Source of the DNA: Mansonella perstans
Taxonomy: Eukaryota; Nematoda; Chromadorea; Rhabditida; Onchocercidae
Length of the DNA stretch: 64,000 bases
Direction: 5' to 3'
Assembly (NCBI GenBank): GCA_037074765.1
Contig: JBAMDO010000043.1
Location: 536,650-600,649 of the forward strand
In this document: positions 41,051-52,425 of the stretch, in pieces
How the letters are laid out: each line of letters begins with the position of its first letter
Position numbering within the stretch: position 1 is the first letter of the stretch
Made by a program: the position numbers and the translations under genes
Notes under the pieces: model-generated
Told to the model about the DNA's origin: nothing
The model's database searches: none
Seen by the model: the letters and a program-made list of their open reading frames with translations, nothing else

Positions 41051-43638
41051 GTTGGATGTATGTATTTATTTATATAAATTCAGAGGACAGCCAGAAGTGG
41101 ACAAAGCTTATGTTATTCTGTCGATCTATTCAAGAATAAAGCAACCACCAGTAGTAGTTCAGAACTACAAATTTTGTACATCAAATAGCCCTTTAAGTCA
41201 TTTTTGATGAGCATTTCGCACCCGATCAACTCATTTTTTTAAAGTCCTGACCTAATTCAAATCGTTCATTATAAATGGAAAAAACTTCCATAAAATCATC
41301 ACTGAAGCGAAATTCAAGGTATGAGCTCATCCAATTAATAAAAAAAAAAAAAAAAAAAAGGATGAAAGTACTTTGAACTATAGCAAAAAGCGCTTTAAAT
41401 AGGAGAGAAAAGTAGACAATTATGATACTGAATCACTAAAGATTCGAAAGAATTACAGTGAAACACATTGTAAGTATTCCAATGACCTGAGAAGTTTGAA
41501 GTGCATGTGATTATTTGCATTCAGTTGGAAAGCACTGCACACAATACGACAAGCCTAGTTCCATTTCATTTTGGTAACAAATCATTTGAAAAAATTATTT
41601 TGAAACACTTGTCTCTAGCTCATTACTATCTATCTATAACGACTAAAACGGATTTTCTCTTCGAATACCAGAGACAAACCATTTCTGTCTAATTACCTTT
41701 ATACGTTGTTCGTAACAAGGTGCTCACAAACTAAAACAGAAATATGAACAATTGCTAAAAACTGTACCAGAGATTCAGGAAAATAAAATTATCTCACATC
41801 TACAAATATAGTTTAAAGTAAAAGTGTACCTCTTTAAGATGTTATGCTCCTTTACTAAAAATGAATATCAATTGAAATCATCCATTTGTAATTTAATATT
41901 CACTATTTCACACTTTACTTGATAAAAGCACTGCTATTTGAAAAGGTTGAAAATACATTGGAATCAGAATCTAATGTCACTTTTCACTATCCTTAAATTC
42001 CGACAAATTGGTCAAACGCATTGTATTTTTCGATAAATTGGTTAAAGACATTGTAATTTTTATAAAGGCCAATTTGAAAACTACATTTTCTATTGCAACT
42101 CTTATAAACTTTTATTCTTATTTTCATCTTAATTTTTGAGTGTTTTTGTAACAAGCGAAAAAATGGATTACTATCTAGGGAGTAAATGAATTTGTGATAT
42201 CCAGGATTACTTCAGCAGTTCGTAGCAAATTTTGGCAGGAAGATAAAGGTTTCGTAACACGTTCGTACACGTCATTGTATGGTGTGATTGACTATCGTCT
42301 TCTTTTTCTAACGTGAACATAAGCTAACTAATTATTAGGCTACTAATAAACATTAACTCTTTATTAATCTTCATTTACGCTCATACATATCTTCACACGT
42401 AGGTTATGTTCCATTCAAAGATCAATATTTGGTCCTCGAGTGCTTTAAAACATTGATGTCACTCTAAAAACGGCAAACTTCCCAGAATTGATGTTTTGAA
42501 ATGACGTTGGTAGTTATTGATCAGCGAATTATACATCTCAAAAAATATACCGATTTCACTTCATTTCATTTCATCTCATAGAAATGTCAGATTAGAAGAA
42601 ACTGTTTCATTTTATCAATAATGCTCATTTTCACTCTTTCATTGTTGGCCATTCTAGTTACTTAGGGTCATTTCAAATAACGTTTGTGTGCCCTCCATCA
42701 CAGAAAAAAATTTTCAAAACGACACCACCTAGCATATCTCTAAAAATTCTTAGTAACATATCAATATTTCCAGTTATTCCCCGGTGAAACATTTTGCACA
42801 ATCTGAAATATAATACTAAAGTGGCTGAGAGTTCTTCATGAATGATCTTGCGTGCTTTCATGTCCACGTCTTGAAAGAATATTTTTACATGAAGAGGAAA
42901 TATTATAAGTAAAAATTATTTATTCCATTAGCACTCGAAACTTATAGTTACCCACAAACTAAGTAGCGCAGAAAATGAACACTTTTCTAAGGCAACTTCG
43001 AAGATTTCTGCTGCATTGTCCTCTCCATCGATGATTACTCACTCAAACTTCAAGCTCATATTGACTGTATTCCTGCGATTAAATTCCCCTCACCCGGCGA
43101 TTCGGTGGAATCTTGCGAAACAGCAAAGTGAAGTCAGAATTCGGAATTTTTCAATAGGTAGCAGACTAATTCCCCTGCTCTGAGAGTGTTCTTATTTGAT
43201 AATATTAAAGCTGATGATGAAGCAGAGAACTAAAAGGGCTTCCAAACTTTCTTTTAAAATTTCGGATTTTAAATTTAATCGCATGGAAAAGTTTGTCACA
43301 CCATGTTCGCGGTAAAATTTAAGTAAATATTATCATCAATCGATATGTCAAGAACTTAGTCTTGCCAGGAGCCAAATAATTGTTAATATGACCAAGCCTA
43401 TCGATGCTCTTTGTGTTTTTTTTCCAGTTTAATAATCAAAGATGTCATCAGCAATGAAAAACCTTCTGATGGTCCGATAAATGTCGTTTTCACTAAATTT
43501 GATCTTTTATTTATGTATTGCTAAACGTATATTCGTACCTTCAATTGTTATAAAAAGTAGTCTGTCGCACATAAAAATCAAGAAAAAATAACAGAAAAAT
43601 ATCGCTTTTATAAAGTTCGCCGTAGAAAGTTCCACAAG

Positions 43639-43743
43639 ATGAAAATCTACGTTACTGATAGATTCCTTGAAACACTGGAAATGGAGAAAGATATACTGGT
43701 CTGCGCCACTGCCGAGTTGAAGCTGATCCGTCGCTTTCTTTGA
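43639..43743 (+). CDS. Small coding-like ORF, unknown
   Basis: A 34-codon ORF from ATG 43639 to TGA 43743 (begins MKIYVTDRFLETLEMEKD); its frame stays open upstream to about 43560 in a Lys/Arg-rich stretch without another ATG. Codon use is richer in G/C than the flanks, which is why I list it. It could be an exon, a decayed transposon fragment or chance. No family recognised. Confidence 0.2.
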   Translation: MKIYVTDRFLETLEMEKDILVCATAELKLIRRFL

Positions 43744-44823
43744 TTGCTACTGAATACCAAATTAGGTCAAACTAATGCGCTATCCCACCTTAATGAAAAA
43801 CGAAGAGTGACCGATGAAATTGCCTTTCATGAAGTTGGAACTAAACACCAGAACATTCTATCAGTTCTTCCAGTACGTGTCTATTCGCTTTGAATTGATT
43901 CCGATTTTTTAGAAAATCTTGTTCAGAATCAGTCACTTGGTAGCTATTAAGCTTCTCGCAAAAAATAATTTTTTTGCCCCGCCAAGCTCATCTGATTGTT
44001 CGTTTTGATCATTCGAGCTCATCAGGCATTAATTTTTATTCTTCATTATTTCCTTTGTAAATGGAAAATTACTTCTCAATTAAGTTTTCGCTACTTTTAG
44101 AATGTTTATTCATCTCAACTGGATTTTATCAGGTCCTCTAATTATCAGGTACATCAGATAATCATCTTTTTACCTATGCGCAATAGTCAAAAAAGCACAT
44201 TATCCAAGAAGAAGTGCATATACGCATATAATCTTTTTTCGTATGACAACGAAATACCGGACATAGTTAGAGCACAAGGAAAATAGGAGATATGAAAAGA
44301 AAAGGAAAATAAAAATCGTGTTTAATGCATTCGATAAAAGATCGGAAAATACTGTTTAATTATTTAATGACAAAGCTCTAGTGAAAGTCCTTGAAGTCTG
44401 CTAGAAATATGAAATGACATTTAAACTGGATTATCTCTAAGAAAGTTTTGCTTATGAAATTCTTAATAAAATTCTCAGTTAAGAATTCTCAGTTGGAATT
44501 GAATTAAATTCTTGCTAAATAATGGCCGACTTAACGTTTTAACAATTTAACTCTTACCATCTTTATTTTTTAACTTTAGTTACTATGCAGACAGTAGTAC
44601 GGTTTGCTCGTTTCAAAAAAGCTTATTTCAAAGAATTAATGGAGATATTTATGAGGTTAAGTATTAGATTAGATTGTGAAAGGTAGGCTTCATCGCTAAC
44701 AAAAGCTAATCGCATTTAATTATTTAATTATGTTGAAACTAGACATAATGCTCATTACGAGTTTTCAGTAACTTCAAACAAGAATGATAAATCGAAAAAA
44801 AAAGTAACTAAAATTTAGAGTGG

Positions 44824-44935
44824 TAAATGGAAGGCAAAGATTCAGTTCAGTTGAATATAAAGCAAGAATGATAAATGGAAAGCAAAGATTCAATTCAGTT
44901 GAATATAAAGCAAGAATGATAAATGGAAGGCGAAG
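44824..44935. repeat. 48-base tandem repeat, 2.3 copies
   Basis: Units start at 44824, 44872 and (partial) 44920, each beginning TAAATGGAA, with few mismatches. An 18-base piece of the unit also occurs near 44781-44798, which suggests an older longer array. Because 48 is a multiple of three, a 16-residue periodic frame exists, but I see no gene there. Confidence 0.9.
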
Positions 44936-45061
44936 TTTTGAAAATTCGTTCATGCGTACAGTAAGTTGTCTGAGAATTTGCAGGATGTTGATGTATAGAA
45001 TATTGGCTTAATTTTCTTCAAAGGATCGTTTTGTTTGCATGCATGAACGAATTTTCAAAAC
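44935..45061. repeat. 21-base perfect inverted repeat
   Basis: 44935-44955 (GTTTTGAAAATTCGTTCATGC, 21 bases; first 20 shared word GTTTTGAAAATTCGTTCATG) is the exact reverse complement of 45041-45061, with an 85-base spacer. It abuts the 48-base tandem array. A 127-base unit with 21-base ends would fit a tiny MITE or a fold-back element; no target-site duplication was recognised. Confidence 0.85.
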
Positions 45062-45337
45062 CGATTATTGAAGTTATTTTGCTTCGTCCAAATTATTTCC
45101 ATTCTTATTAAAATCTTCATTGTTTATTTCATTATTTTTGTTTAGTAATGTTGCTACCATGATAATTTTTGCGTGTTGTTCATTATTATATTATGAAGTT
45201 TTATATGATCCAGTGACCGTTTGCTTACATCTAGCAGTTATATATTTAACAGTTTTCAAGCAAAATTTAGAGAAAAGTCCAGTCTGTCCTATCTTTTGCT
45301 TTTGCAACAATTTTTTAATCATGCTTCTGCGTACACT

Positions 45338-45491
45338 TCAATTCTTATTTGTATCTTTTTCCGTTTTATGTTGCAGTGATAAAGACATATGCAAAAGCAA
45401 AGTCCCGATTTCTTCAATAAGGTCATCGTCACTAAACACTATTGGAGGTAAAGACAGTTTTACAAAGAGTGGTTCAGTAGTATGTGAGATT
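45338..45491 (-). CDS. Orphan 3'-terminal exon candidate
   Basis: After an ACTGCTCAG acceptor-like site, 51 codons stay open to TGA at 45340-45338, including TEPLFVKLSLPP and FSDDDLIEEIGTLLLH, an acidic/amphipathic composition that looks protein-like. It starts with one overhanging base, so it needs a phase-2 partner; the neighbouring minus-strand exon at 45934-46114 ends in phase 1 and does not fit. The opposite strand also shows an exon-like stretch here (45378-45450), so the strand is uncertain. No family recognised. Confidence 0.25.
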
Positions 45492-45933
45492 CTGAGCAGT
45501 TAATTTATATGATCGATAAATGAAATAAATGACCGCTGCAAGTTCAAAATATCAAATATTTTTGACTCCGTATTGGTTTTCATACTTCCTTAATTTACAA
45601 TACTAGTCACAAATCGAATTCTTAAATTACTCAGCTACTGTATTCTACGTGCAAATCAATTCACAGAAATGTAAACTTTATTTAAAGCAATTAATTTACC
45701 GTACGATTGTTTGATTATCTTCACAACCCGAAATAATGAAATTTATTACTAATGCCAAAATCAGTTGAAATTGAAGTGAATGTTTACTGCTAACATAAAA
45801 TAGTGTAAGTGGGAAATTCTCGGCATTTACGATCTGTATGTAATGTAGGCAAGCGTCCTGACAAATGTTTTTAAGATCGAAACAGGAAAGAAAAGAATTG
45901 CAGGCGGGAAAAATGAAAATGAAAATAGGATAC

Positions 45934-46114
45934 CTCTGATGTGTGCGACATGAGACCGTTCGGAAGTTAGTGATAAGTTACATGAATCTTCAAAAGTATT
46001 CTGTGTATGTTGAACACCCGCTGTTGTCCGGATCAGACTGGCTGTTTCGAATAAAGCTAATGCGGGATTGAATCGTTCATGTGATATCACTTGCGAATAA
46101 ATCATCAGGAGCAT
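45934..46114 (-). CDS. Candidate alternative first exon of the TWK channel
   Basis: From ATG 46114 the frame is open for 60 codons (contains RFNPALALFETASLIRT and CNLSLTSERSHVAHIR) to an AGAG|GTATCC donor in phase 1. The second channel exon (38385-38542) begins with two overhanging bases and requires exactly this phase, as does the first exon at 40368-40692. Worm TWK genes commonly have several first exons. An internal-exon reading with the acceptor at TTCGCAAG is also possible. Confidence 0.4.
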
Positions 46115-47288
46115 TTCAAAACGATGAGATTAATCATGATGATAGTATCAGTAATAAATTTGTTAAGTCAGCCGTTCTCTTCAGAATCTTTGAGAGAGCG
46201 ATCAGAACAGTCCGATTTATGAAATCAGCAGCGTGGACACAACGCACCGAACATCCTCAGACACCCCCTTCATGCGCTTTTACATATACATATGTAACAC
46301 ATACACACATACACAGAAAAATACATATACACATATGCAGAAAGAAAAGCGGAAATTAAGCCTGGAAAGAGCGACAAGAAACATGACGCCGACAACATAT
46401 ATCGTTCTATTTTTAAAGAATTGAACAAGTTCAAACTTGCTCAAATAATGGGGCGATGTAACCTCTTTAGGAATGAGGGATTAGGCGATGGTTGTGATTG
46501 TAGCGGGGCATTTCAATCCAATGACAAAGTAATCCATAAATTGGGAAACTGAAGGAACAAATTTTAAGAATTACTCGCTAAAGTGGAAATGGTCATTGAT
46601 CAAAGAAATAATCATAGAACGATTTTTCTCTTTGAACCATAAATTTTAAAATTTGAGTGCCAAGTGAAATTAAATAATTTGCGCCCACTTTTTTTTCTTT
46701 TCAGGCCATGAAATATATTTTTTGATAATTTGTAAACATGCTTGGCTTATCTTTAACTTATACATCTCCCATCTTTAAGAAAATATTGGTTTCTCATATT
46801 TGTGTTAAAACATACACTTTTGGTCTAATTACTGTTATTATAGTATTGATTATTGTGATACTTATTCAGGTGGAAAGTTTAATTAACGAAAATTACTTTG
46901 TTAAAAATCCAATTTATTATATCTCATTGGGCGCTAATTCAAGCTAAACAATTAGTCACATGTGACCCTATTTTGAAAAGTTCATGTATGTTTCAAAATC
47001 GGGAACTATCAGGTAATGAAGAAACGAAACTGAAAAAACTGTACTGTTTAAACAGCGCGGACAAGTAGAAGTTTTGGTGTAATTCGTTTAATCGATATCC
47101 CAAGGGAGGAAGCGCTGCTTTTGCGTCGCTCAACAATTTTAATCGAGATTCTTAACAATCAAAGCTTTCAACATTGCATAACATGGAAAACTAAGTGAAG
47201 CAGTAATAATTTTGAAAATGTATGATTTTCAGTCAAGATTTCGAAATAGAATTTTTTTTTTCGAAATAGAAATCAAGATTTCGAAATA

Positions 47289-47337
47289 GACCAGTAGCAT
47301 TTGAACTAGAAACTAGAAAGTTCAAATGCTACTGGTC
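47289..47337. repeat. 19-base perfect stem with 11-base loop
   Basis: GACCAGTAGCATTTGAACT (47289-47307) pairs perfectly with 47319-47337; the loop contains an inner CTAG...CTAG palindrome. The stem is shorter than usual for a microRNA precursor, so the role is unknown. Confidence 0.8.
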
Positions 47338-50300
47338 AAAACATATGTGACAAAATAAATACTGAATTGGGCTTAAGCTGACTCAGGACGAAGAACTGCA
47401 ACGAAGAGACCTACTTGAATGATTTAGTAAGGGTTAGAATCATAACTGATACTAATAAGATTTATTTATTTGAACTTTATCTAGATTTATTACTGAGAAT
47501 GTGAATTGTGCCATTTGGGGAATGAGAGGTTAGAAAAAAACAGTTATTTTAAATTGAAAATTGGATAAGCAGTTCGGAGAATTTTTTAAGCGCTCATTGT
47601 ATGAAGCCAAACATAAATTATATGAAGTCAAACAGCAGTTTTCTTCGGAATAATAAAAGGACACTGTTATGCTAACACTTTATAATGGTTCCTCGAATTT
47701 TCAATTTTTTGGAGAAGGTATAACTTGATTTTTTAGATTTCTTATCATTTACAAGATTTTTTTTAGAATTAAAAACATGCAGCAAATGCAACACAAAAAA
47801 ACTGAGCCTTTTTTGAATCATTTTTCATCATATGTGGATAAATATTGGCGTCAATCAAGATTTTGAAGAAGCTTTACTTCTTTTTTTTTTTTCGTAAAAA
47901 CAGCATGACAAAATTTGAAAAAGTACGATAATTTTTTGAAAGGCAGTATAAACGACTTTTGTTATTTTTCATGATGCATATTATAGAAGTAAATTTCTTA
48001 ACCATCGCTTTGGAAAAAAACTCAATCTTTCTTCTGTTTCCAACAACCTTCACATCTTCTTCAACGGCTCTTTCACTTGAAATTTTGTTTTACCGTCAAT
48101 ACTGTCCTTCTCATAGCTGCTTAACATTCTTTTCTAGTAACAAAACAACCGCAAAGAAAGAAGAATTACCTTAACGAGTTCGTATTTTACTATGTCAATG
48201 ATATATAACCTTCATATACTCTGCCATCGAAACTAACAGAAAATGGTATCAGTGTGAATTTTAGCGTTATGGAGATACAGTTTATGTAAGTTTACTATTT
48301 GTAATTGCTTAAAAATGTGAAATGTAATAATAGAAAAAAGCATTCAAATGCAAGGCAGTGATGCATTATATGTCTGCAAACATTGTCAAATGATTTGTCT
48401 TTTGGAGTACAATGCTTCAGGTTGTGTTATCTTCCACTAAAACCCTGATGACAGGTTTATTGCATTTAAATTGAATTAGCACGCAATACTTATTAGTGCG
48501 CTGCAGCAAAAGTTGCATCTTCGATCTATACATGGTAACTTCTGATCTTATTTTTGATGAATTACTTCTAAAATGATTTTGCTTAAATCTGATAGTATTG
48601 GCATGGAACTACCAAAAAAATATTGCATTGAATAAATTTTTTAAACATTACTTTAAACAGCAAAAACAGAGTACCATCAGCTTTAATGTGTTTTCTCGCA
48701 TTGTTACATGTTAAAGTGATTCGATATACATCTGTTGCTATCACAGTATATAAGCAAAAGTACTTAATGTAGATCCGCTGAATATGGAAACCGCTTATAA
48801 TCTCAAAAGAAATAAAAATTTTCTTCTCGGCGAATTTTGTAATATTTGTATAAAACCAAAAGAACAGGGAATGACGCACAAGAACTTTAATTGGTAGTAA
48901 TAAAATAAAACATTTGCAGATTTGAAACTATTAGTAAAGAAGCTCACATCACAGTGATGGATCATGCAAACGAAAATGTCATGAAGAAATACAAAATAAT
49001 TATACATTCCATGCAAAAAAATTGCTGAGATTTTTTTAAGGAATTTGCAAATAGAAAGTTCTGCGGAAAGTTTCTGCACAAGATAAAGTCTTCAAGATAT
49101 TATCAGCAGAAATTATAGATATTATTAAAAAATTTTGTGAAAGATTTTCTTTCTGTGATTGAACTTTCTTGCTTGGATCGAAAATTCTTGCTGTTTTATA
49201 AAAAAGCACTGATTAATTTCATCAGGTTAAATGTATCATTAATGAAGATATAGAATATTAATTTCAAACTTGAAGGATATAGTTCTTCAAAAAAAAAAAA
49301 AAAAAAAAGGATAAGATGGTAGAAAGATCTAGAACATGCTGCAGTTGAGTGGACTAGGCTAAAAAAAAGCTGCAACAATTATGACAGCGACGAGCAATAC
49401 TAGGCAAATTCTTTTTTATAGTATAGATATATCTCGAAAACTGAAGATATGAGAGATTCCTTGTACTGAAAGTACAAATAATGTTGGTTAGCCTGGTGCT
49501 TAAAAATAAATACAATCAGAACAATTACTCCAACTAAATCGAAAAAGGCACGAAGATATTTAGTCAGTGGCAGAAATTTTATCTCGACGAGTTCAATAAT
49601 AGAAATGTGTCTGAGAAGAATTGATTTATTTTATAAGAACAGATTTTTTTTCTTTGTCATAAAACGATAAGTTCGAGAAGCTTTTGCATTTGCGCTTTCT
49701 TGCAAAGACACAGTCAAATTTTCAAAACAGTTGTGTAAGGAATAATTAACAAAAATTTAGTGGAAATATAAAAATGTTTCTATAAATTCATTCCTACTTC
49801 ATCCAATAGTCACTTATTTTGTTTTTTAGATAGATGTGTATCTGTAAATTTTTATTCTCCACCAATATCTTAAGCATCAAAAAAATAATGTTTTCATTTA
49901 TATCATTTCTCTCCTACAAGGATTTTCAACTTATATGACAGGAGAATTTTGTCGGTTATGTGAATACTAAAACGTAAAATACTTTATAATAACATTTTTC
50001 GATATTATCAGATATTTTTAGCAACTCAGAAAAATCTTTATATTATATATGCGCTGATGAAACGGAGCTGAAATATTTCCGTTCCGAATTGAACCCAGGA
50101 ATATCAAAATCAAAGTCATTTACTCAATGATTTTTTTAGATGTAAAAAAAAATTTAGAAAAACAAAGAATAAGGGAAACAAAAACAAAAGGAAAATGAAC
50201 GGCGAAAAATTATAGAAGCACAATTAAACATGCCAAAACATTGCTAATGCATCAGCATGTTTTTCTTAAATTAAAACTGTCACAATCCTTTAAAAAATTT

Positions 50301-52144
50301 GTCATGAACAAAAAATTTCACCTTTTTCTTAATGAATTGCAAAACCGTAGCTATTAGTTTAACAATTTAATCGACTTCTTTTAAATCAATGTTCACAAAT
50401 TGCTTAAAAAATCTTCACATTTGCAGAAGAAAAACTAAATCTTCGAACATAATTAAACATAGCTGAATCAGTTTTTCTAACTCTCCAAATACAGCAGTGA
50501 CTCGAGAAATTGAAATAATAAGTAGTTCTAGCATACTGATAGTTAAAATTTATTAGTGCAATATATATGTTTGGCCGATGCAACTAATAACTGTGTCATG
50601 CTATTCTTTCATATAATTTATCACATGTATTGTTTGACTTTTTTTTAGAATTTAAGAAAATTTAAAGTTATCAAGAAAACGCATGAACGTTTCGACATTT
50701 TCTATATTGCTCTTTCAAAGAAAGCTCTTTTAAGTCAAAAAGCACTTCAAGATTTTGATCGCTGTTACAATTTCCTCGTATAATATTTTGTTTTTTTGTT
50801 TTTCTCTTGTTCATAAATTATTGAACCAATTCAGGTTCCCGGCAAGCTTCTTTGTGCAGTATCTCTCGTTTCAGCACCTATTTACTGATGAAGTCACTTA
50901 TCTCAGCAATCTATTCCACAATTATTCTCAATTAAACTAATTTCAATAGTTCCGAATTTGAGTAACTCCATGTCAAACGAATAACAATAGCCATTCACTG
51001 ATTTGTTTTATTTTACATATTTCTGCAAATGAGTCAATAAGAAAAAAATTATTTCCAATGGATCGAAATTCATTATTCACAATGTGTTTGCGCAAACATT
51101 TGATGTGGAAGATTTTTGTTGGTAGTTGTTTGAGCTCATCAAGCAAAACCTATCAAAAAGCTTCCCAGATATAAGAGTTTGGTGGTTTCAGATTCGACAA
51201 TATTTCCGTTTTTATGATAATTTCTGAAAAATAATTATAGTCATTGTCAAATCATTCGCTGTTTAAAAGCAGTTTTGAAGCGGGAATCAGAAGCAGGTGG
51301 AAAGATTTTAGATGAACAAAGCATGAATGATAACTTCTTTGAGTAACAGCTAGATGAGGACAAATTAATTAATTATCAGTAGCATCAAATTTTTTAAAGA
51401 CTTTAAGTGCCGATGGAATATTATAAGTTATTAATTAAATACGACCATTTAAATATCCAATTTCTTTTAATTCCTCAGCGGCCACTACTATATCCATTGG
51501 TAACTTCAGATTTAATTACCAAAAAATTTTAAAAAACTAGAAAAGCAAGGTATAAAGCTTTCCTTAATTAAATAATACTGATATGGCTTCCTATTTATCT
51601 ACTATATTACTTCCCTGCTTAGCTTAACAGCAATAGGATCACTTATGATTTAAATTGTTGCAATAATACTTCAGTCATAAGGAACGATAGGAGAAGTGAA
51701 AATTGTGATAAACAGTCGCGAAATTCAGAAAAGTCTTTGAAGAAGAAAGTTTAGTAATGAACTGCAAAATATAATCAATCGAATCTTAAAATGTATAAAC
51801 GGTATAATTTGATCCGGAACGTGTCATATCTTTACTCTTATAATTCTTTGTCATTGCTATTTATGAACAAATTCACTGCTTCCGAACAGTTCTAACAGAG
51901 ATTTTTCAACAGAGATAAGCTGAGATGGCAACTTAGGCAGACTCATAAGTTCCTTTTCGTAGCGTTTCATGAAATAACATCACGATGAAGGAAATACATG
52001 CCATTAACTATACCTAACAATTCATTCTCTATTTGAATGTATAAAAATAGCCGACCTAAATCCTATTTATTTATGTTTACGAAGCGTTTGTACATTGTGC
52101 AAATAATATATTTACGTTCTGCAGGTACCCTGTATATCGTTACA

Positions 52145-52256
52145 TTGACCAGCAGATCCTTACGTACAACGCCTGCTAGAGATGGAAGAATTATAGCTAC
52201 AGTTTCCTGCAATGATCCTGCTTACCAGATCTGCAAATGGAGATCTTCCTGGTCAA
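52145..52256. repeat. Patch bounded by imperfect inverted repeat
   Basis: TTGACCAG-c-AGATC at 52145-52158 mirrors TTGACCAG-ga-AGATC read on the minus strand at 52256-52242. The 112-base patch is less A/T rich than its surroundings. A plus-strand open frame (52037-52264) crosses it but lacks family likeness. Confidence 0.4.
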
Positions 52257-52301
52257 GCAAATAGTAGTTTTAATCAGTAATTGGTACTAAAGTGAACTGA
52301 C

Positions 52302-52425
52302 CACTTGAAACAGTGCTGAAGACACGTGCAGCGCTGTACTTTCGTTTTGTAGGACGACGAAGTATGCGAGAAAGCCGTTCCTCTTCCTGATCAATGTTGA
52401 GTGTGGACGGAACAAATACGGACAT
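52302..52425 (-). CDS. Candidate alternative first exon of the TWK channel (distal)
   Basis: ATG 52425 follows a CTCAAG acceptor-like site. The frame runs 41 codons (MSVFVPSTLNIDQEEERL, then ILRRPTKRKYSAARVF) to AGTG|GTCAGT in phase 1, matching the second channel exon at 38542. The basic LRRPTKRK character is reminiscent of KVLRRLSIAP in the proximal first exon. The implied intron of nearly 14 kb is long for a nematode, so an independent gene that I cannot complete is the alternative. Confidence 0.4.

Larger units (their letters stand above)
40693..45337. other. Gene-poor stretch upstream of the TWK first exon
   Basis: About 4.6 kb. It holds the TG microsatellite, a poly-A run at 41340-41359, a small coding-like open frame at 43639-43743 and the 48-base tandem repeat at 44824-44935. 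If upstream first exons are used it is part of a large 5' intron of the channel. No other gene supported. Confidence 0.35.
46115..52301. other. Gene-poor stretch, 6.2 kb
   Basis: Frames are short and unsupported. Contents: a 19-base perfect hairpin at 47289-47337 next to a short direct repeat at 47234-47290, a poly-A run at 49290-49309, and a partly inverted-repeat-bounded patch at 52145-52256. If the exon at 52302-52425 belongs to the channel gene, all of this is intron. Confidence 0.35.

Noticed and set aside
40891..41207. Cys/Val-rich frames
   Set aside because: Products of the TG microsatellite.
52037..52264. 75-codon plus-strand frame
   Set aside because: No start context, no splice partner and no family; overlaps the inverted-repeat patch.
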